Shown here: positions 12,808 to 26,000 of the stretch, one piece after another | Position numbering within the stretch: position 1 is the first letter of the stretch | Layout: every line of letters starts with the position of its first letter | Assembly: GCA_963931925.1 (NCBI GenBank) | Contig: OZ007570.1 | Coordinates: 2,120,537 to 2,184,536, forward strand | Direction: 5' to 3' | Source of the DNA: Onchidella celtica | Lineage: Eukaryota > Mollusca > Gastropoda > Systellommatophora > Onchidiidae | DNA length: 64,000 nucleotides | Notes under the pieces: model-generated | The model's database searches: none | Told to the model about the DNA's origin: nothing | Seen by the model: only the letters and a program-made list of their open reading frames with translations | Position numbers and translations under genes: made by a program

Positions 12808-13690
12808 CTTAATGCCCGCCGGAACTAATAGAAATCGCAACTGATGAAATAATTTTAAAAAAAAAAAAAAGGGATTTACTTGTCCAACCCCAGAGATGTT
12901 GATTTTTATACCATTCCAGAGCTGTTGTAAGGCGTTTCTCATTTTACATGCCACCATATTTTCAAAAATTGGCCTGCGCTGCGAGCGAGTAAAAATACTC
13001 CGCTGTGCTGAGATATAACACAAAGTCAATATCATTTGCCAGACGTTTTCCTACGACAAGAAACAATGTAAAGTCCATGTGGGAAATTTAGGTGGGAAAC
13101 AGAAGTATAGATCAGATACGGTAAAACATAAGTATAGATATAGATAAGATAAGAAAACATATTAAGTATAGATATCTTATAATGTCTTGTTGAGGCCAAT
13201 TGCGGGGGTGGGGGGGTGCATTAAATAGAAACGAACGCCTTGTTTTGCAAGAGGTGTTTTTGTTCCTTTCTTTTCTTTCATTGATTTCTTTTATTGTTTT
13301 CCCTTTTCCACCATCTCTCATGTCTTATCAGGGAGTATAACTACATACTCTCTAGTACTGTAGAGGTTATAACTGGTGACTACAGCAGCTATGTGTTCTA
13401 TTAATGACCTTATCACTCGTTATAATCTCTTTGCTTGGGCATGGCAACAAAAAGCTGAATGGCAACGTATACATAAAACATAAAAGATTAAACCGATATG
13501 CAGAGACGAACACAGCAGGCCCTCATGACAAAACCATATTTTATAAGATGCTAAAGCAAAATAGATATTATTATTATTATGAGATCTTTATCCATTGTTT
13601 CGTGAAATGTTTGTGGATGATATGGTATTTGCAACCATCAGCGCTAAATTCTTGTTGAAATGTAGAACATTTTTTTCTTCAAATAGAGGA

Positions 13691-14042
13691 GGAGGGAGAG
13701 AAAGAGAGAGAGACAGAGAGAAAGGGAGAGTGAGAAGGAGGGAGAGAAAGAGAGAGAGACAGAGAGAAAGGGAGAGTGAGAAGGAGGGAGAGAAAGAGAG
13801 AGAGACAGAGAGAAAGGGAGAGTGAGAAGGAGGGAGAGAAAGAGAGAGAGACAGAGAGAAAGGGAGAGTGAGAAGGAGGGAGAGAAAGAGAGAGAGACAG
13901 AGAGAAAGGGAGAGTGAGAAGGAGGGAGAGAAAGAGAGAGAGAGAGGGGAAGGGAGAGAGGGGGAGCAGGGAGAGAGAGAGAGAGCGAATGTGTGTGTGT
14001 GTGTGAGTGTGTGAGTGAAAGAGAGAGACAGAGAGAGAGAGA
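13691..14042 (+). repeat. AG-rich tract containing a 46-bp tandem repeat
   Basis: Units starting GGAGGGAGAGAAAG lie at 13691, 13737, 13783, 13829 and 13875, with a partial unit at 13921. The array passes into simple GA repeat and a short GT run (13989-14010). The strand is almost pure purine up to about 13985. Ser/Leu-rich frames on the other strand are artefacts. Confidence 0.9.
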
Positions 14043-14619
14043 GTTGTATAAAATTTTAATGTAATTTATTTTATTGCTATTTCTTGTATAATTCAGTGTA
14101 TAGTTGTCCCAGGCCAAAGAGCCCTTGCTTGCCTTCTCTCTCGACTGTTTCAGATGTGACATTACTACTGTAGTCGCTCAGAAAAACTGCTATTGTCATG
14201 TTCGGTATAGACGCAACCTCGTGCGAAGAAACCGGTGAAAGATCACGACCAGATGAAAAATGTAGACCCCATTTTTAACGGCTGGTTAAGTATTTGTGTT
14301 TTAAAAGATATATATGAAATAAATTTGGAACATAGGCTGGTTTCAGCATTTATTTACCTATATTTAGTCTGTATATGTATTAAGGTTTTAGAAATCTTCT
14401 TTAAAGAAATATTTTTTGCCAAACTGTTCACTTTGACCCTCTTTATAATATCAGTATTCTTTAGCAACCCCCCCCCTTTTCCCTCTACCATAGGGAGCAG
14501 ACCCCCTCAAAATTGTAGGCCTATGCCAACAGTATCGGCCCATCGACCCCCCACCCCCTCCCCTTCCCACCGCCGGGCTTGTAGAGGCTGACCTTCTAGC
14601 TCAGGCTATGACACCAAAT

Positions 14620-14635
14620 CCAAAGCGCTAAAGCT
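14620..14635 (+). repeat. Candidate left target duplication of SINE copy 1
   Basis: CCAAAGCGCTAAAGCT here resembles CCAAAGCACTAGAGCT at 15061-15076 (14 of 16 match). The two lie on either side of the SINE, so this may be an aged target duplication. Confidence 0.4.
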
Positions 14636-15060
14636 GTCTGTTTCGATCTTTATTTTAGGAGGTTCGCTGCTCTGGCATTTTTACATCTCACTTTTTTCTT
14701 GTTTTGAAGGGTTTTTGTTGTTTCCTTGTTCTAGTTTCTATGTGTCATTGTGGTAGTTTATTTTTTAGAATTTTGCCCGGGCAGCGGCCTTGTTCGGCCT
14801 GCTCTTCTCGACTTTCAACTGCCAAGGTATCTTTGAGGTGCGCACAACGTGCACGCCGGCCCTCTGAGGTTTTGGCCATTATCTGAGAAGACTAAGTACT
14901 CGATCCTACTTACCTACCTTAGGATCAGTGATGGGAATTCTCTCCCCGCCCCCCCCCCCCTCCATAAAAACAAACAAACAAAAACATTCCAACACGATTG
15001 CACCGACCGGGGATCGAACCCGGTACTTTCGGCGTGACAGGTGAGCACCTTGCCTCTAGA
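14636..15060 (-). mobile_element. tRNA-derived SINE, copy 1
   Basis: Read on the minus strand, this has a tRNA-like head with A box TGGTCTAGAGG and B box GGTTCGATCCC. It is followed by a body containing AAGATACCTTGGCAGTTG and a GCAGGCCGAACAAGGCCGCT block. It ends CCTCCTAAAATAAAGAT. The same order occurs in the copies near 36285, 40102, 62768 and 63690. The head lacks a full cloverleaf and is a polymerase III promoter relic, not a tRNA gene. A C-rich insert lies near 14948-14962. Confidence 0.8.
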
Positions 15061-15076
15061 CCAAAGCACTAGAGCT
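15061..15076 (+). repeat. Candidate right target duplication of SINE copy 1
   Basis: CCAAAGCACTAGAGCT; see the partner at 14620-14635. Its first bases overlap the start of the SINE A box, so the boundary is uncertain by a few bases. Confidence 0.4.
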
Positions 15077-17274
15077 AAACCCACCTGAATAAGGCCTCAG
15101 AATTCACCCCCATACATTGTCACAGCTGCCACAGGACGCTTGACCAGTGGTCACTTTGACACTGTTTGTAGCCAGGTGCATGACACTGTACATGATGGAG
15201 GTGTGTTGTGTACCCCATCTCTGTTCTCATTAATGACCGCCGCTTTGGTGACTAAAATAATCTCATCCTCCGACAGCTGGCACGGAGAGAGAGGAGCTGG
15301 CGGAACCAGTGGTTTTAAGGCGCAAGGTCATCGTGACCGTGACACATACACACACACACTCTCTCTCTCTCTCTCTCTCTCTCACACGACACACACACTC
15401 AACGATTATAGCAAAATTATGTAACTTTATATTATTCAAATTAAATTATTAATATATAGGAAAAAAAAGCGAGAAAAACATTTTAATGATAATTTTTTTT
15501 AATTTGTGCGGCAATAAATCTAATACTCGTGTATGAAAAGTCGAGATGATGTAATGAATTTGTTTCTATGCACCTGCCTGTGGCTATCAGCACTGCAGTT
15601 TCCGCCCTGATTCATTATCTAGTCTAATTTCTTTCATTGGCTTAAAATAAAAAAAAAGTTTTTCAATTTCTTTGAATTTTTAAAAAACTTCTTTGACACT
15701 TTTATCACCTGTAGGTCTTTCGTCTTTATCTCACGTGCGGAAATCTTTTTCATAACTTGTCTTCAAGAATTTTGTATTACTCCAGCCCTCTGGCAGAGAC
15801 TTGTTACTGGCTTCACAATTATTAGTGTAGCTCTGGTTCATTTTGGCTACTACTAGTATAAACCACACACTTATACAAGATCTATACTTCAGATCGTCGT
15901 CCAGATTCCAAGAAAAACAGATGCAAGCACTGCTAGGGGCCAGTTCTGGGAAAACCAATTAATTAATCACTTTTTTCAGTGAAAGTTAGTGTGGGCATTT
16001 TTCTCCAACCTGCCTGGTACATGTAATACAAAAAAAATCTCGAACAAAATGCCGTTGTTCAATTCTTATCACACGTTACGTTCACGGAGAAAGATTTTGA
16101 TGTCCGTACATAAATCTGACTTGCCCCCCTGTTTATCTCCAGCAAACATATAAAACAGATAAGAAGGTTGGTTCGACTTTGAGTTTAAGTCAAACTGGCA
16201 TGTTTTCCACCCAATAACTCAGCCAGGTAGGATCTTACAGGTGCTTTCGCCTTTCCCTTCTCAAAGGCTCAGATGTTTATCTCACGAGAGTATTGCTATT
16301 TACACTCCAGCAATGAGAGGTCATGAAAAACACAAGAGGTATTTGGCTGACACTCAGAATCTGGAGGGCGAATGTTTTCAAATTTTGTATTGAGAGGATC
16401 ATTTTGTTTTATGGAGTGTTGTCACTGCCAGTAAAGAGAATTGAGAAATGTTTCAGGTATAATAATAATGACGATTAAGGATTTCACAATATCGACATCT
16501 ATCTTATGGCGAGAGGCTTTTATGGGATGTCTCAATATAGTGTATTATTACACAAGTGAACCAGCTTAACGTTGCTGGCAACTGCTGATTTGTTGAACTG
16601 CGTTGTCATTATCGTCTGGCCATAACGCCAGTGAATTTCAACACCTGTGTGAACTCAAAAATAATTGCGTAATCTTTCCTCTTTAATTTGAATAATAAAT
16701 CTTGGACGTGTCTTAATTTGAGGCTGTATTAATAAATATCCAAATTGTGTATACCTTTTTTTTCCTCGTTTTTTTTTTTTTTTAGAGACTGTGTAACTGT
16801 AGATTTTGTGCTTCAGGATACAACACAAAAAAACTTTTGAAATGGTGCCCAAATTTTGTTTTGTTTCATTTTAGCATCTGTTTCCCAGACATGTTACAGT
16901 TTTATGTTTTTATGATATTGATCATTGTTGCACTTTACAATGCTGGGCTTCCCAGAATTTCGAACTTCGTACGTGTAATAATTTTACTACTCTTTGGCAG
17001 GATTTTATTTCAAACATTAAATTTGCTCACGATCCAGTGTTAATATAAAGGCTTTCTGCTGAAAGCGTTACGTATTCGTTGATATAATATTTATTTTCCC
17101 GATAAACTTTTGGACACATTTCTGTTGCAGTTGTTCTTATTGTTATTTAGTTTAGTAAATTTATTAAATTTATGAAATGGATGTCAACGAAGCGTTCAGA
17201 CTAAGAGAGAGCGAAGCATGGTTTTTTTGTTCATGCTTGGCCAAAAGCTGTTGTTTCAGTGCGTATAACAACTA
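15077..17274. other. Non-coding stretch, nothing recognised
   Basis: Contains a CA/CT microsatellite near 15344-15400 and several T-rich runs. No frame has a recognisable domain. Confidence 0.5.
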
Positions 17275-17480
17275 GAGCTGAGTTTTCATGTACAGGGAAA
17301 AGGAGACGTAAAAAATCCATCAAATTGTAGTAAGAGTGGGTGTTTCCATGCGTGCGGAAACGGCGTACCTGTACGAAGGAAAACATTCGTTCTATTTCAC
17401 TATCTGAAGGATGTTTGACGTTTCGGCTGCCGTTTGCGTACACTTTATGAGAACACAGCTTTACCGGGAACGGACATAAT
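17275..17480 (-). mobile_element. Dispersed MITE-like repeat, copy 2
   Basis: The reverse complement aligns with 4866-5045. Landmarks are CATGGAAACA, the TTACTACAA word, GGATTTTTTACGTCTCC and ACATGAAAACTCAG. The plus strand carries GTGTTTCCATG and a GGAAACGGCG block. The class is unresolved. Confidence 0.45.
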
Positions 17481-18199
17481 GTATGGGAAGATCTTATATG
17501 TCTCAAAACAGCAAAAATTCTACACTGGAGTTGTATTCCTCAAGCATAAATAATTATGATCACCTCCCCCAAGTGTGTGAGAGATGAGCGTCACTTGCCG
17601 TGAGATTGTAACTTTTCATGGCCAGGGACGAGCAACCGTTTCGATTCACGTCAAACAGGCCAAAATGCCAATTTAAAGTTAAAAATAATCAACGTTGATT
17701 TCCAGTTAAAATCTGTTTGGAACGCAGCTACACTAGCTCAGTAACACAAGTTGCATCAATTCTCTGTGGATCGAGTTAAAACTATATCACGCGGCTTATA
17801 TACGCCAAGGTTATTTCTTGTCTGATGTTACGTAACACTTGTAGTTGCATAACCAGCCAGCTAGGCTATTAGATCCTGTATTAAACAGCCGAGAGAGAGA
17901 GCACAAACAACCGCTGTACAGTAGGTTTCTATAAAAGACCAGGTCCTGAATGAAGAATCCATTTTTTGGATTTTTGCAATGTTTTTCACTCGGATTCCTA
18001 TTGCCGTGCTTGTTTTACTTGTGACTCCAGGCTCGAACGATTAAAAAGTTCAGTTTTGAAAAATCAGGAATAGTTTCGAACTCTCGACAGCTGATTATTT
18101 CGTCACATGCACACATCAACTCATATAGACACACACATCCACGCACCTAGACAAACACATACACTCGGTCAAACGCTCTCACTGAAAAACAAGTACAGT

Positions 18200-18495
18200 G
18201 TAATTGAACCTTGAACCTTGAACCTAGGCGTTGTCCCTCCACTGCAGGATGTAGCCCTCTGACAATGCCTTCCATTTGCTTCGATCTTGCGCACTCCTTG
18301 TCCAGGTCGCACCTTCTGTTCTTGTGATGTCGTCTCTCCATCGTCCTACTGGCCGTCCTCGTGATCTTCTCCCCGTCCTCGGTCTCCACTCTGTGCATCT
18401 TTTTGTTCATCTGTTATCTTGTGTCCTGGCTAGGTGTCCTAAATTAAAATGATTAAAATGGAGATGGGCAGGACACCTAGCCAGGACACAGTGTG
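18200..18495 (-). mobile_element. LINE 3' fragment with inverted 5' end
   Basis: The minus strand from about 18440 to 18224 encodes the typical C-terminal end of a non-LTR retrotransposon ORF2. It includes GRWRDDITRTEGATW, KWKALSEGYILQW and a terminal RDNA-stop at 18224-18226. One in-frame TGA lies upstream, where related elements carry a Trp codon. After the stop comes a short GGTTCAA repeat, a common LINE 3' tail. At 18440-18470 the orientation flips: the plus strand at about 18455-18492 encodes the adjacent upstream residues (KWRWAGHLART). The two parts share a perfect 21-bp inverted repeat (18420-18440 and 18470-18490). Clade assignment needs a profile search. Confidence 0.75.
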
Positions 18496-18754
18496 ATTAG
18501 TCTAGATCAATTCAAAAAAAAAAATATTCGTACAAAAATAAATAAGCGTGCTCGAAGTGTCAGTGGACAATAGTAAATCAAACGATATGTATTTTCAATT
18601 CCTACCCTGTAACCCAGAGATCGATAATCTGCTGACAAGTTCATTGCATAATCGATTAGAGGTTATAAATTACTTTCTCACTTTCTCTGCCTCCTGGTCG
18701 ATTACACTGAAACCTTCCTCTTTTGAAAAAGACAGATCATAGGTCGACGGGTAC

Positions 18755-19030
18755 TCGGACAGACAGACAGACAGACAGGCAGACAGATTGATAGACAGAC
18801 TGACAGGCAGGCAGGCAGACAGAAAGAAAGGCATAAAGACAGACCAATAGATAGCCAGTCCACCCGACAGACATACAAACAGAAAGAAAGGCATAAAGAC
18901 AGATAGCCAGTCCACCCGACAGATATACAAACAGAAAGAAAGACATAAAGACAGACAGATAGACAGACAATCCATCCAACAGACATACAAACAGAAAGAA
19001 AGACATAAAGACAGACAGATAGACAGACAG
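18755..19030. repeat. Degenerate GACA-rich edge of the 48-bp minisatellite
   Basis: Mixed GACAGACA and GGCAGGCA words pass into imperfect, longer units that share the AACAGAAAGAAAG core of the main array but carry extra GACAGATA segments. It looks like an older, unhomogenised edge. Confidence 0.85.
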
Positions 19031-20035
19031 TCCATCCAACAGGAATACAAACAGAAAGAAAGACATAAAGACAGACAGTCCGTCCAACAGGAATACAAAC
19101 AGAAAGAAAGACATAAAGACAGACAGTCCATCCAACAGGAATACAAACAGAAAGAAAGACATAAAGACAGACAGTCCATCCAACAGGAATACAAACAGAA
19201 AGAAAGACATAAAGACAGACAGTCCATCCAACAGGAATACAAACAGAAAGAAAGACATAAAGACAGACAGTCCGTCCAACAGGAATACAAACAGAAAGAA
19301 AGACATAAAGACAGACAGTCCATCCAACAGGAATACAAACAGAAAGAAAGACATAAAGACAGACAGTCCATCCAACAGGAATACAAACAGAAAGAAAGAC
19401 ATAAAGACAGACAGTCCGTCCAACAGGAATACAAACAGAAAGAAAGACATAAAGACAGACAGTCCGTCCAACAGGAATACAAACAGAAAGAAAGACATAA
19501 AGACAGACAGTCCGTCCAACAGGAATACAAACAGAAAGAAAGACATAAAGACAGACAGTCCATCCAACAGGAATACAAACAGAAAGAAAGACATAAAGAC
19601 AGACAGTCCATCCAACAGGAATACAAACAGAAAGAAAGACATAAAGACAGACAGTCCATCCAACAGGAATACAAACAGAAAGAAAGACATAAAGACAGAC
19701 AGTCCATCCAACAGGAATACAAACAGAAAGAAAGACATAAAGACAGACAGTCCATCCAACAGGAATACAAACAGAAAGAAAGACATAAAGACAGACAGTC
19801 CATCCAACAGGAATACAAACAGAAAGAAAGACATAAAGACAGACAGTCCATCCAACAGGAATACAAACAGAAAGAAAGACATAAAGACAGACAGTCCATC
19901 CAACAGGAATACAAACAGAAAGAAAGACATAAAGACAGACAGTCCATCCAACAGGAATACAAACAGAAAGAAAGACATAAAGACAGACAGTCCATCCAAC
20001 AGGAATACAAACAGAAAGAAAGACAAAGACAAAGA
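19031..20035. repeat. 48-bp minisatellite, 21 units
   Basis: Units begin TCC[A/G]TCCAACAGG every 48 bp from 19031 to 19991. They are nearly identical apart from one A/G site. The G form is in units starting 19079, 19271, 19415, 19463 and 19511, that is 5 of 21, with three in a row. Because 48 is divisible by three, all three minus-strand frames stay open for more than 430 codons (16-residue period, e.g. CLSLCLSFCLYSCWMD). These frames are not credible genes. Confidence 0.97.
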
Positions 20036-23000
20036 GAACAACATGAACAGTACCTACATGTATGAGTTTTGTAAACAAAAAGTCACAACCAATTCAAATT
20101 TATTTTTATATTATTTCTATTTTTTTAATGAATTTTTTTTTTTTCACATTTCATTTTTTTTTTTTGCAATTTTAACAACTTTTTTTTTTTGGTATCCATA
20201 TTGGATGTTTTTCTAAAAACAGGTTTTGAATAATTACTTAAATATATATATTTATAATAATATGTATATGACCATGTCACATTCAGAAATAAATCATAAA
20301 AATAACATAATGTCCATCACAAAACAGTAGAAGAATAAAAGTAGGATATTTTTATATATGACAATATCATTAAAAAAAAAAGAAACAAAAAAGCAAAAAA
20401 AAAGTATCGACTCGAGCAATACCTATAACGAAACACAAAAAAGCAGTGACGAACTGGGAAAGTTCGCGAAGAAAAATAATATACTATCAAAAAATTAATA
20501 AAACAGACTTAAATAACAGGACAAAGTCACAGTGATTGTGCTGTAGCTGGCAATCTGCTGTCTCCAGTTTTTTCTCCCCCGAGTTGTGACCGTGACAACT
20601 GACACCAGGGTCGTATTAAATATGGGACCATTTTCTACTTCAAAATGGGAAATGAAGACCGGATTTTGGGTTGTAGACAATTAACAAGATACATCATCTC
20701 TCTATTTAAAGAAAAATGCAAATTTTGACATTCTGACATTGTGAAATGTGGAAAAGTTCCGAAACTTTGAGGCAAGTGCCTTTCAGTGCTCTTTAGATGG
20801 GTACAAAGGAAGGATTTGTTTAATGAGACTACTTTCAAGGCCAACACTATGATGCCACGGATGTTACCAACACAATAACTGTCTCAAAACAGGAGACAAT
20901 ATGGACAAAGGGTTCTACTTGTTTACAGCTTCTGGACATGGTTCAACTAATCAAAGATTTGAAAAAAAAACAAAACAAAAAAAAACATTTAAGTTCTACT
21001 GTGTAACACTGGTCAGATGATGGGAAAAAAAAAACAACTTTATCCACTGTTCGGCCTGAAACCAAATCATCGATCTGATCATGAAACTGAAATGTATCTC
21101 TTCCAATTTCTTCTGGAAAAATTTTTTTTTTAATGAAATCCAACTATTTCATGAAAAACGGATAATTCAGTTTCATCCTGAACAGCTGCATACGGTTAAG
21201 CAACAATGTAAAGAAAAAAAAAATGTTAAAGTGAACTATTGGCTACAAGCAAATATGTACACTTAATATTACACGGAAAATATATGCCTTTTTTTTTTGT
21301 CTTTATGTTCTTAGAGCACCATACGTTTATGTGTAACATACATGTACAATCATTACGTAGTTGTGATATAATACATGATGTGAAAAGAGCACTTTACAAC
21401 AGAGAGAGCTGGGTAGATCATTCACTGCACAATAGTCACTGTTTGGTTGCAAAAGAAAACCAATCACAACAATAACAACAACAGCAACTGCACTTTGACA
21501 TGATGAAACATCAGAACATCACCATAAACACATCAGGTTATTCAACACAGGTTTTGGTGCCACCACACACTGACACAAGGTCAACTGCTGCTTGGTCTTC
21601 TATCCAACTTACACTACATTCAAAACTGAATGGATCACAAATTTTCCTACATTTATCCTACAACCAATGGAATGGCCGATTGTGACAAGTTTTCAAATTG
21701 CTGACGGACACAAGATTAGTCTCATCAACATTCTCTACTTGATTTTTCAAGCTGGCTTTCAATGTAACCTAGCTCTCTGGGCCAACAACATTAAATGCTG
21801 ACTGAGGCCCTGATGAAAAAAAACCTTAAGCTAACTTTCAAATGGACCAGGGACTACCCTAGAGGAAATCCACAGCGTGACAATTTTAGCCATCAGGGGG
21901 ACACAACTACTCAAACAAAATTTCCATTAAATACACTGTAGTATTTAAAGTATTTTACAGTTCATGTACAAAAAATGATTACTTTGCTATTATAAACTCA
22001 ATGCGGATTGAACCACTTCTTTAACAATATTCACTGGCAAAGATGGGGAGAGGGGTGTCTTTATCTTTTCCTATCAAATGCAGTTTCAATTGTTTGCAAG
22101 CAAGTCAATGCCATGGACTAGGTTTGGGGTGTATAATATTGGATTAAAAATATCACTTGAGAGATTTCAAGAAAACAACTGTACATTTCTGCAGTATCAC
22201 AGCAAAACAGTGCGTCCAAAAACGTTAAATCTACGTTTTTTTATCATAAATTTTTTCCATTCAAGTAATTTGCTTACATTCGGGGCCATCAAAAGTGGAT
22301 GATAAACCAAGACATTGCTCTGACCAGCAATGCTAAATAGATATGCCTCAATAGGAACAAATTCCAAGCGAAATCCAATGGAGAAATTATAGCCGCAGTT
22401 TGACTACAAAACAAGCTGAAGTGATGACAACTCAGTTGTTGTTTTTTTCCTCTATTCAGCTTCTCTTAGAACTGCCCCCATGAATGCATTTCCATGTTAA
22501 ACAAGATAGTTGGTCTGCACTATTTTGCTGTGGATCGCAGACTTTTGTCTCTCAATACTTTTATAGGACCCGGCCAGCGGTGAATGTTATCAAGTTCAAT
22601 CTCAAACAAAATGAAAAAAAACACCAAAAAACTCTGTCAATGTCAGCAAAAACCAAGTGCTGCATTTCAAAATTTCAAACTACAGATTTCCTTACCAGCA
22701 AGTCTGTAAAATGAAGATAGCATGAGTAGGGTGACAAATTAAATTAGATACATAATTCACTCAGTGAAAATGAGCACAGTGGTGTCTATTAGTCATGGAT
22801 GCTAAACTTCCACCGGTTTCTATCTGAACAATGATTTTATCATAAATAGATCAGATATAATATAGATATTAATTCTTCATTCAACTAAGAACAAGATTTG
22901 TATAAGGACATGCCTCACATGCAGATTTGCCCAAGTCAGGTCTAAAGAAACTGTCGTTCCAGGCCAAAAACTGTCAGTTGATGGTGGATTTTCCATTTAA

Positions 23001-26000
23001 AATACTGAAGAGGATTTGTTCTCTGGTTGCCATAATCACATAAACAACTAAATATTTCTGCTTTTTTAATTTTACATTTATTAGGACAGTTTCTGGGTAA
23101 ACAAGCTGTCCCTTGTAGCATTAACCATACCCAATGCATGAGTATGTCACTAATCATTGTAGTGTGAACAGCGAGAGAAGCACACAGATAGGGAAAAAAA
23201 TTCATCATGAGTGAAGACAGAGGTGCAGATTTGCTGCACAGAACACGTCTAATATTCTGCTGATCACAACATTGGTCGGAAGAAACGGACTTCTTTTATA
23301 CTGCTGTAATATCACCTTTTGACATGCATGCATGATGATGGACAACATTTATTCATCATGAGCAGCGAGAGCTACCACGTTCATTTTGTGGTGAAACTAA
23401 CTGGGCAAATGTAAACACAGACCATGAGGGAAAAAAAACAACAAAAAAACAGAGCGCTTTAATTGAATCATAAAATGGTACTAGGTATTAGTTATTACCC
23501 AGATCAGAAATGATGAAAGTAAAGCAAACTTTGAAACAATCAAAAAAAAATATTAAAAAATGAAGCAAACATTGACACAGGCTATGTAATTTTGCAAATA
23601 AATTGGTGATCATGTGAGCAAAACAAAGCATTAAGAGACATATCATCAGCAAAAATTTGGACTTGTTTCCAAAGATATATAATCAGATTATTTTCTGACA
23701 TCTATGAAGAAATTGGACACAATCATGTAGTGATGATGTACAGAGAAAGAGCTTTGGCTGAACATTAGTAGTTGGTTTTTTATCTTCTTTATAATTTCTT
23801 TATACAAGAGGAATGGCAGTTTTTATTTTGTTTTGACAGTACTAGAGGAAATCTTTGAAAACACGAGACTTGAGTGAGAGATATACCATACAGAATGTGG
23901 GAACACTGAGGACAAATGTCATACAGGAGATAGACAAAGGCAACATTACCAGAACACGCTAACTGATCAAATGACTGAGAAGATTTCAAATGTAAAGACT
24001 AAAAGAGGCAAGAAAAATGCTCAGGGACTGACAACTGTTGTCTGGGGAAAGTGTGACTTATGAAACCTGGATGACAGAAATGTTAACATCAGTGCCCACA
24101 CAAACTAGAACCAAGCTGAGTTTCTGTGGCTAAGTACCTGGGGAAACACTGAAATAACCTGTGTGAAATTGGGCACAGGGGCAGGCGTGTAGCAAGTCCA
24201 GTTTTGATTTGGTCCTCCCAGTCCAAAAAGTTTACATAGTACATAAGTTACTCCCGGCCCCACTTACCTACATCTACACAGGTATACTGCTGAAAATGCT
24301 GCACCTAAGCTTCAGTGTGTTATGATCAGAAAAGGAAATATGTCTATTTATAGTGATGACATAATTGTGTGATCCACAAGTCAAAACTGACACTTTCCCC
24401 TTCCCCTTTTTTAAAATTACACCTTCATTTCTCTCATTATTCCGGTACAGTGTTAAATTTGCTTCCCCCCCCCCCCCCTTAAAATGGCTCCAGACTTCAT
24501 TAAACAAAAGCACTGGTTGTTTCTGGTGTGCGTGTTGCCCTCACAGGCAGACAGAACAGAAAGAGCCTTCAAACGTCAACTGATAAAGTTTTCCCCTGAA
24601 TTCTTGGGTCACCCAGCTTTTCTCTACCCTAATTCTAATGGCCTATGTCAAAATCTTCCACCCTGATAAGCACCCGCTTACATCTGACAGCGGCTGATAA
24701 AAATTTCTAACCCTGTACACAGCTCAGGGAGGGAAGGGGACGGGTAGCCGGCAGGTGTTTACACTTGGGAGGGTTAACATTCACCATACAGGTTATGAAA
24801 TTTCAGACAGTTGCTGATCTCACTGTGGCCGCAAAGCAAATTTCAATTAACACTCAAGATCATCTTTGTTTCCTTATCACATATCTGGGAAATCTCACTG
24901 CACTTCAAAAGCCCCCCCTTAAAGACAAAATTGTTTACAGTGAATGGACACTTTGGCTGGTCTGGCTGTGAATCACCACCACAGCTGACCCTTAAATAGC
25001 AAACACCCCCCCCCCCCCCAACACAAATTTTATGGCCCAAGGCCAGATAGGAATAGACTGCATAAAAATAAAATTTTATGGTGATGGAGGTTTTAAACCA
25101 GTAAGGGGCCAGTGGGGGCAGAATGCGAGCAGGGCACTCAACCATGATGGATAGATACAATCAACACTGTCTGGGCAGGACACAACTTATTGCCTTCCCT
25201 CTGGTGACAAATCAAAAGTTGGGAAGAGATTTGAACTTTTTTATCTTTCCATAACAGTGCAAAAACTATACCAGAAACATTTATATTGTCCTCTCTAAAG
25301 AAATCTCAACAGATAAACTAAAGGGCAGAATTTTGCAGCTGAGAGATTATTTGCACTGACATTTTCTCAAATCCCAACTATCACAGATAGATGCAAAGTA
25401 TCACTCAATTTCATAACAAGGTGGACATATTTGGTTTAGCATTTCTGATTTAATTGCCAGGTTAAAGTAAAAGCTGGGTGACTGCAGAGTTCACTGGCAA
25501 AACTCGGACAGTTACAAACCTATCACTGGACAGAAAGCTTCAGTTGGTTTTTATCTGCCAAATATGAAAATGAGGGAAAAAAACCCAAATACCCGGCACT
25601 GGGGAAAAGATAAGTGGCTGCATAAAATTCTAAAAGGAATGTCACTGATGTATGATATAAACCAATGCATAGCAAGTCTGTTGGCTTTTATAGAGATAGG
25701 TTGGCTACATCTGTGCAATAAGACCCATCCACACAGGTGAACGAACACCCAGTTACTGGGACCAAATGAAGTGAACAGTACAAGAGCTCAGATCTTTTAA
25801 ATTACAGAATTGAGGACCAAAAATGATGACACTTCCCTATCCCTCTATCACTTTTTGGTTTTATCCATTTTTTGTTCTTTCCTTTCTTTGAATGGACAGA
25901 ACAGCTGAGCAAGTCTGGTTTCAAAGTACACACACAGCAAAGAAAATATTACAAAACCTTGGGAATATTTCTGAGAGAAAGATATCAAAGAAAAAATTAA

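Noticed and set aside
13644-14162. 172-codon Ser/Leu-rich minus frame
   Set aside because: Complement of an AG-rich tandem tract.
19031-20035. CRISPR-like regular array
   Set aside because: The units are contiguous and identical, with no variable spacers, and the host is eukaryotic.
18670-20078. Three overlapping minus-strand open frames of 435-458 codons
   Set aside because: They are created by the 48-bp tandem unit, whose length is divisible by three. All three frames are open, which is not a coding signature.
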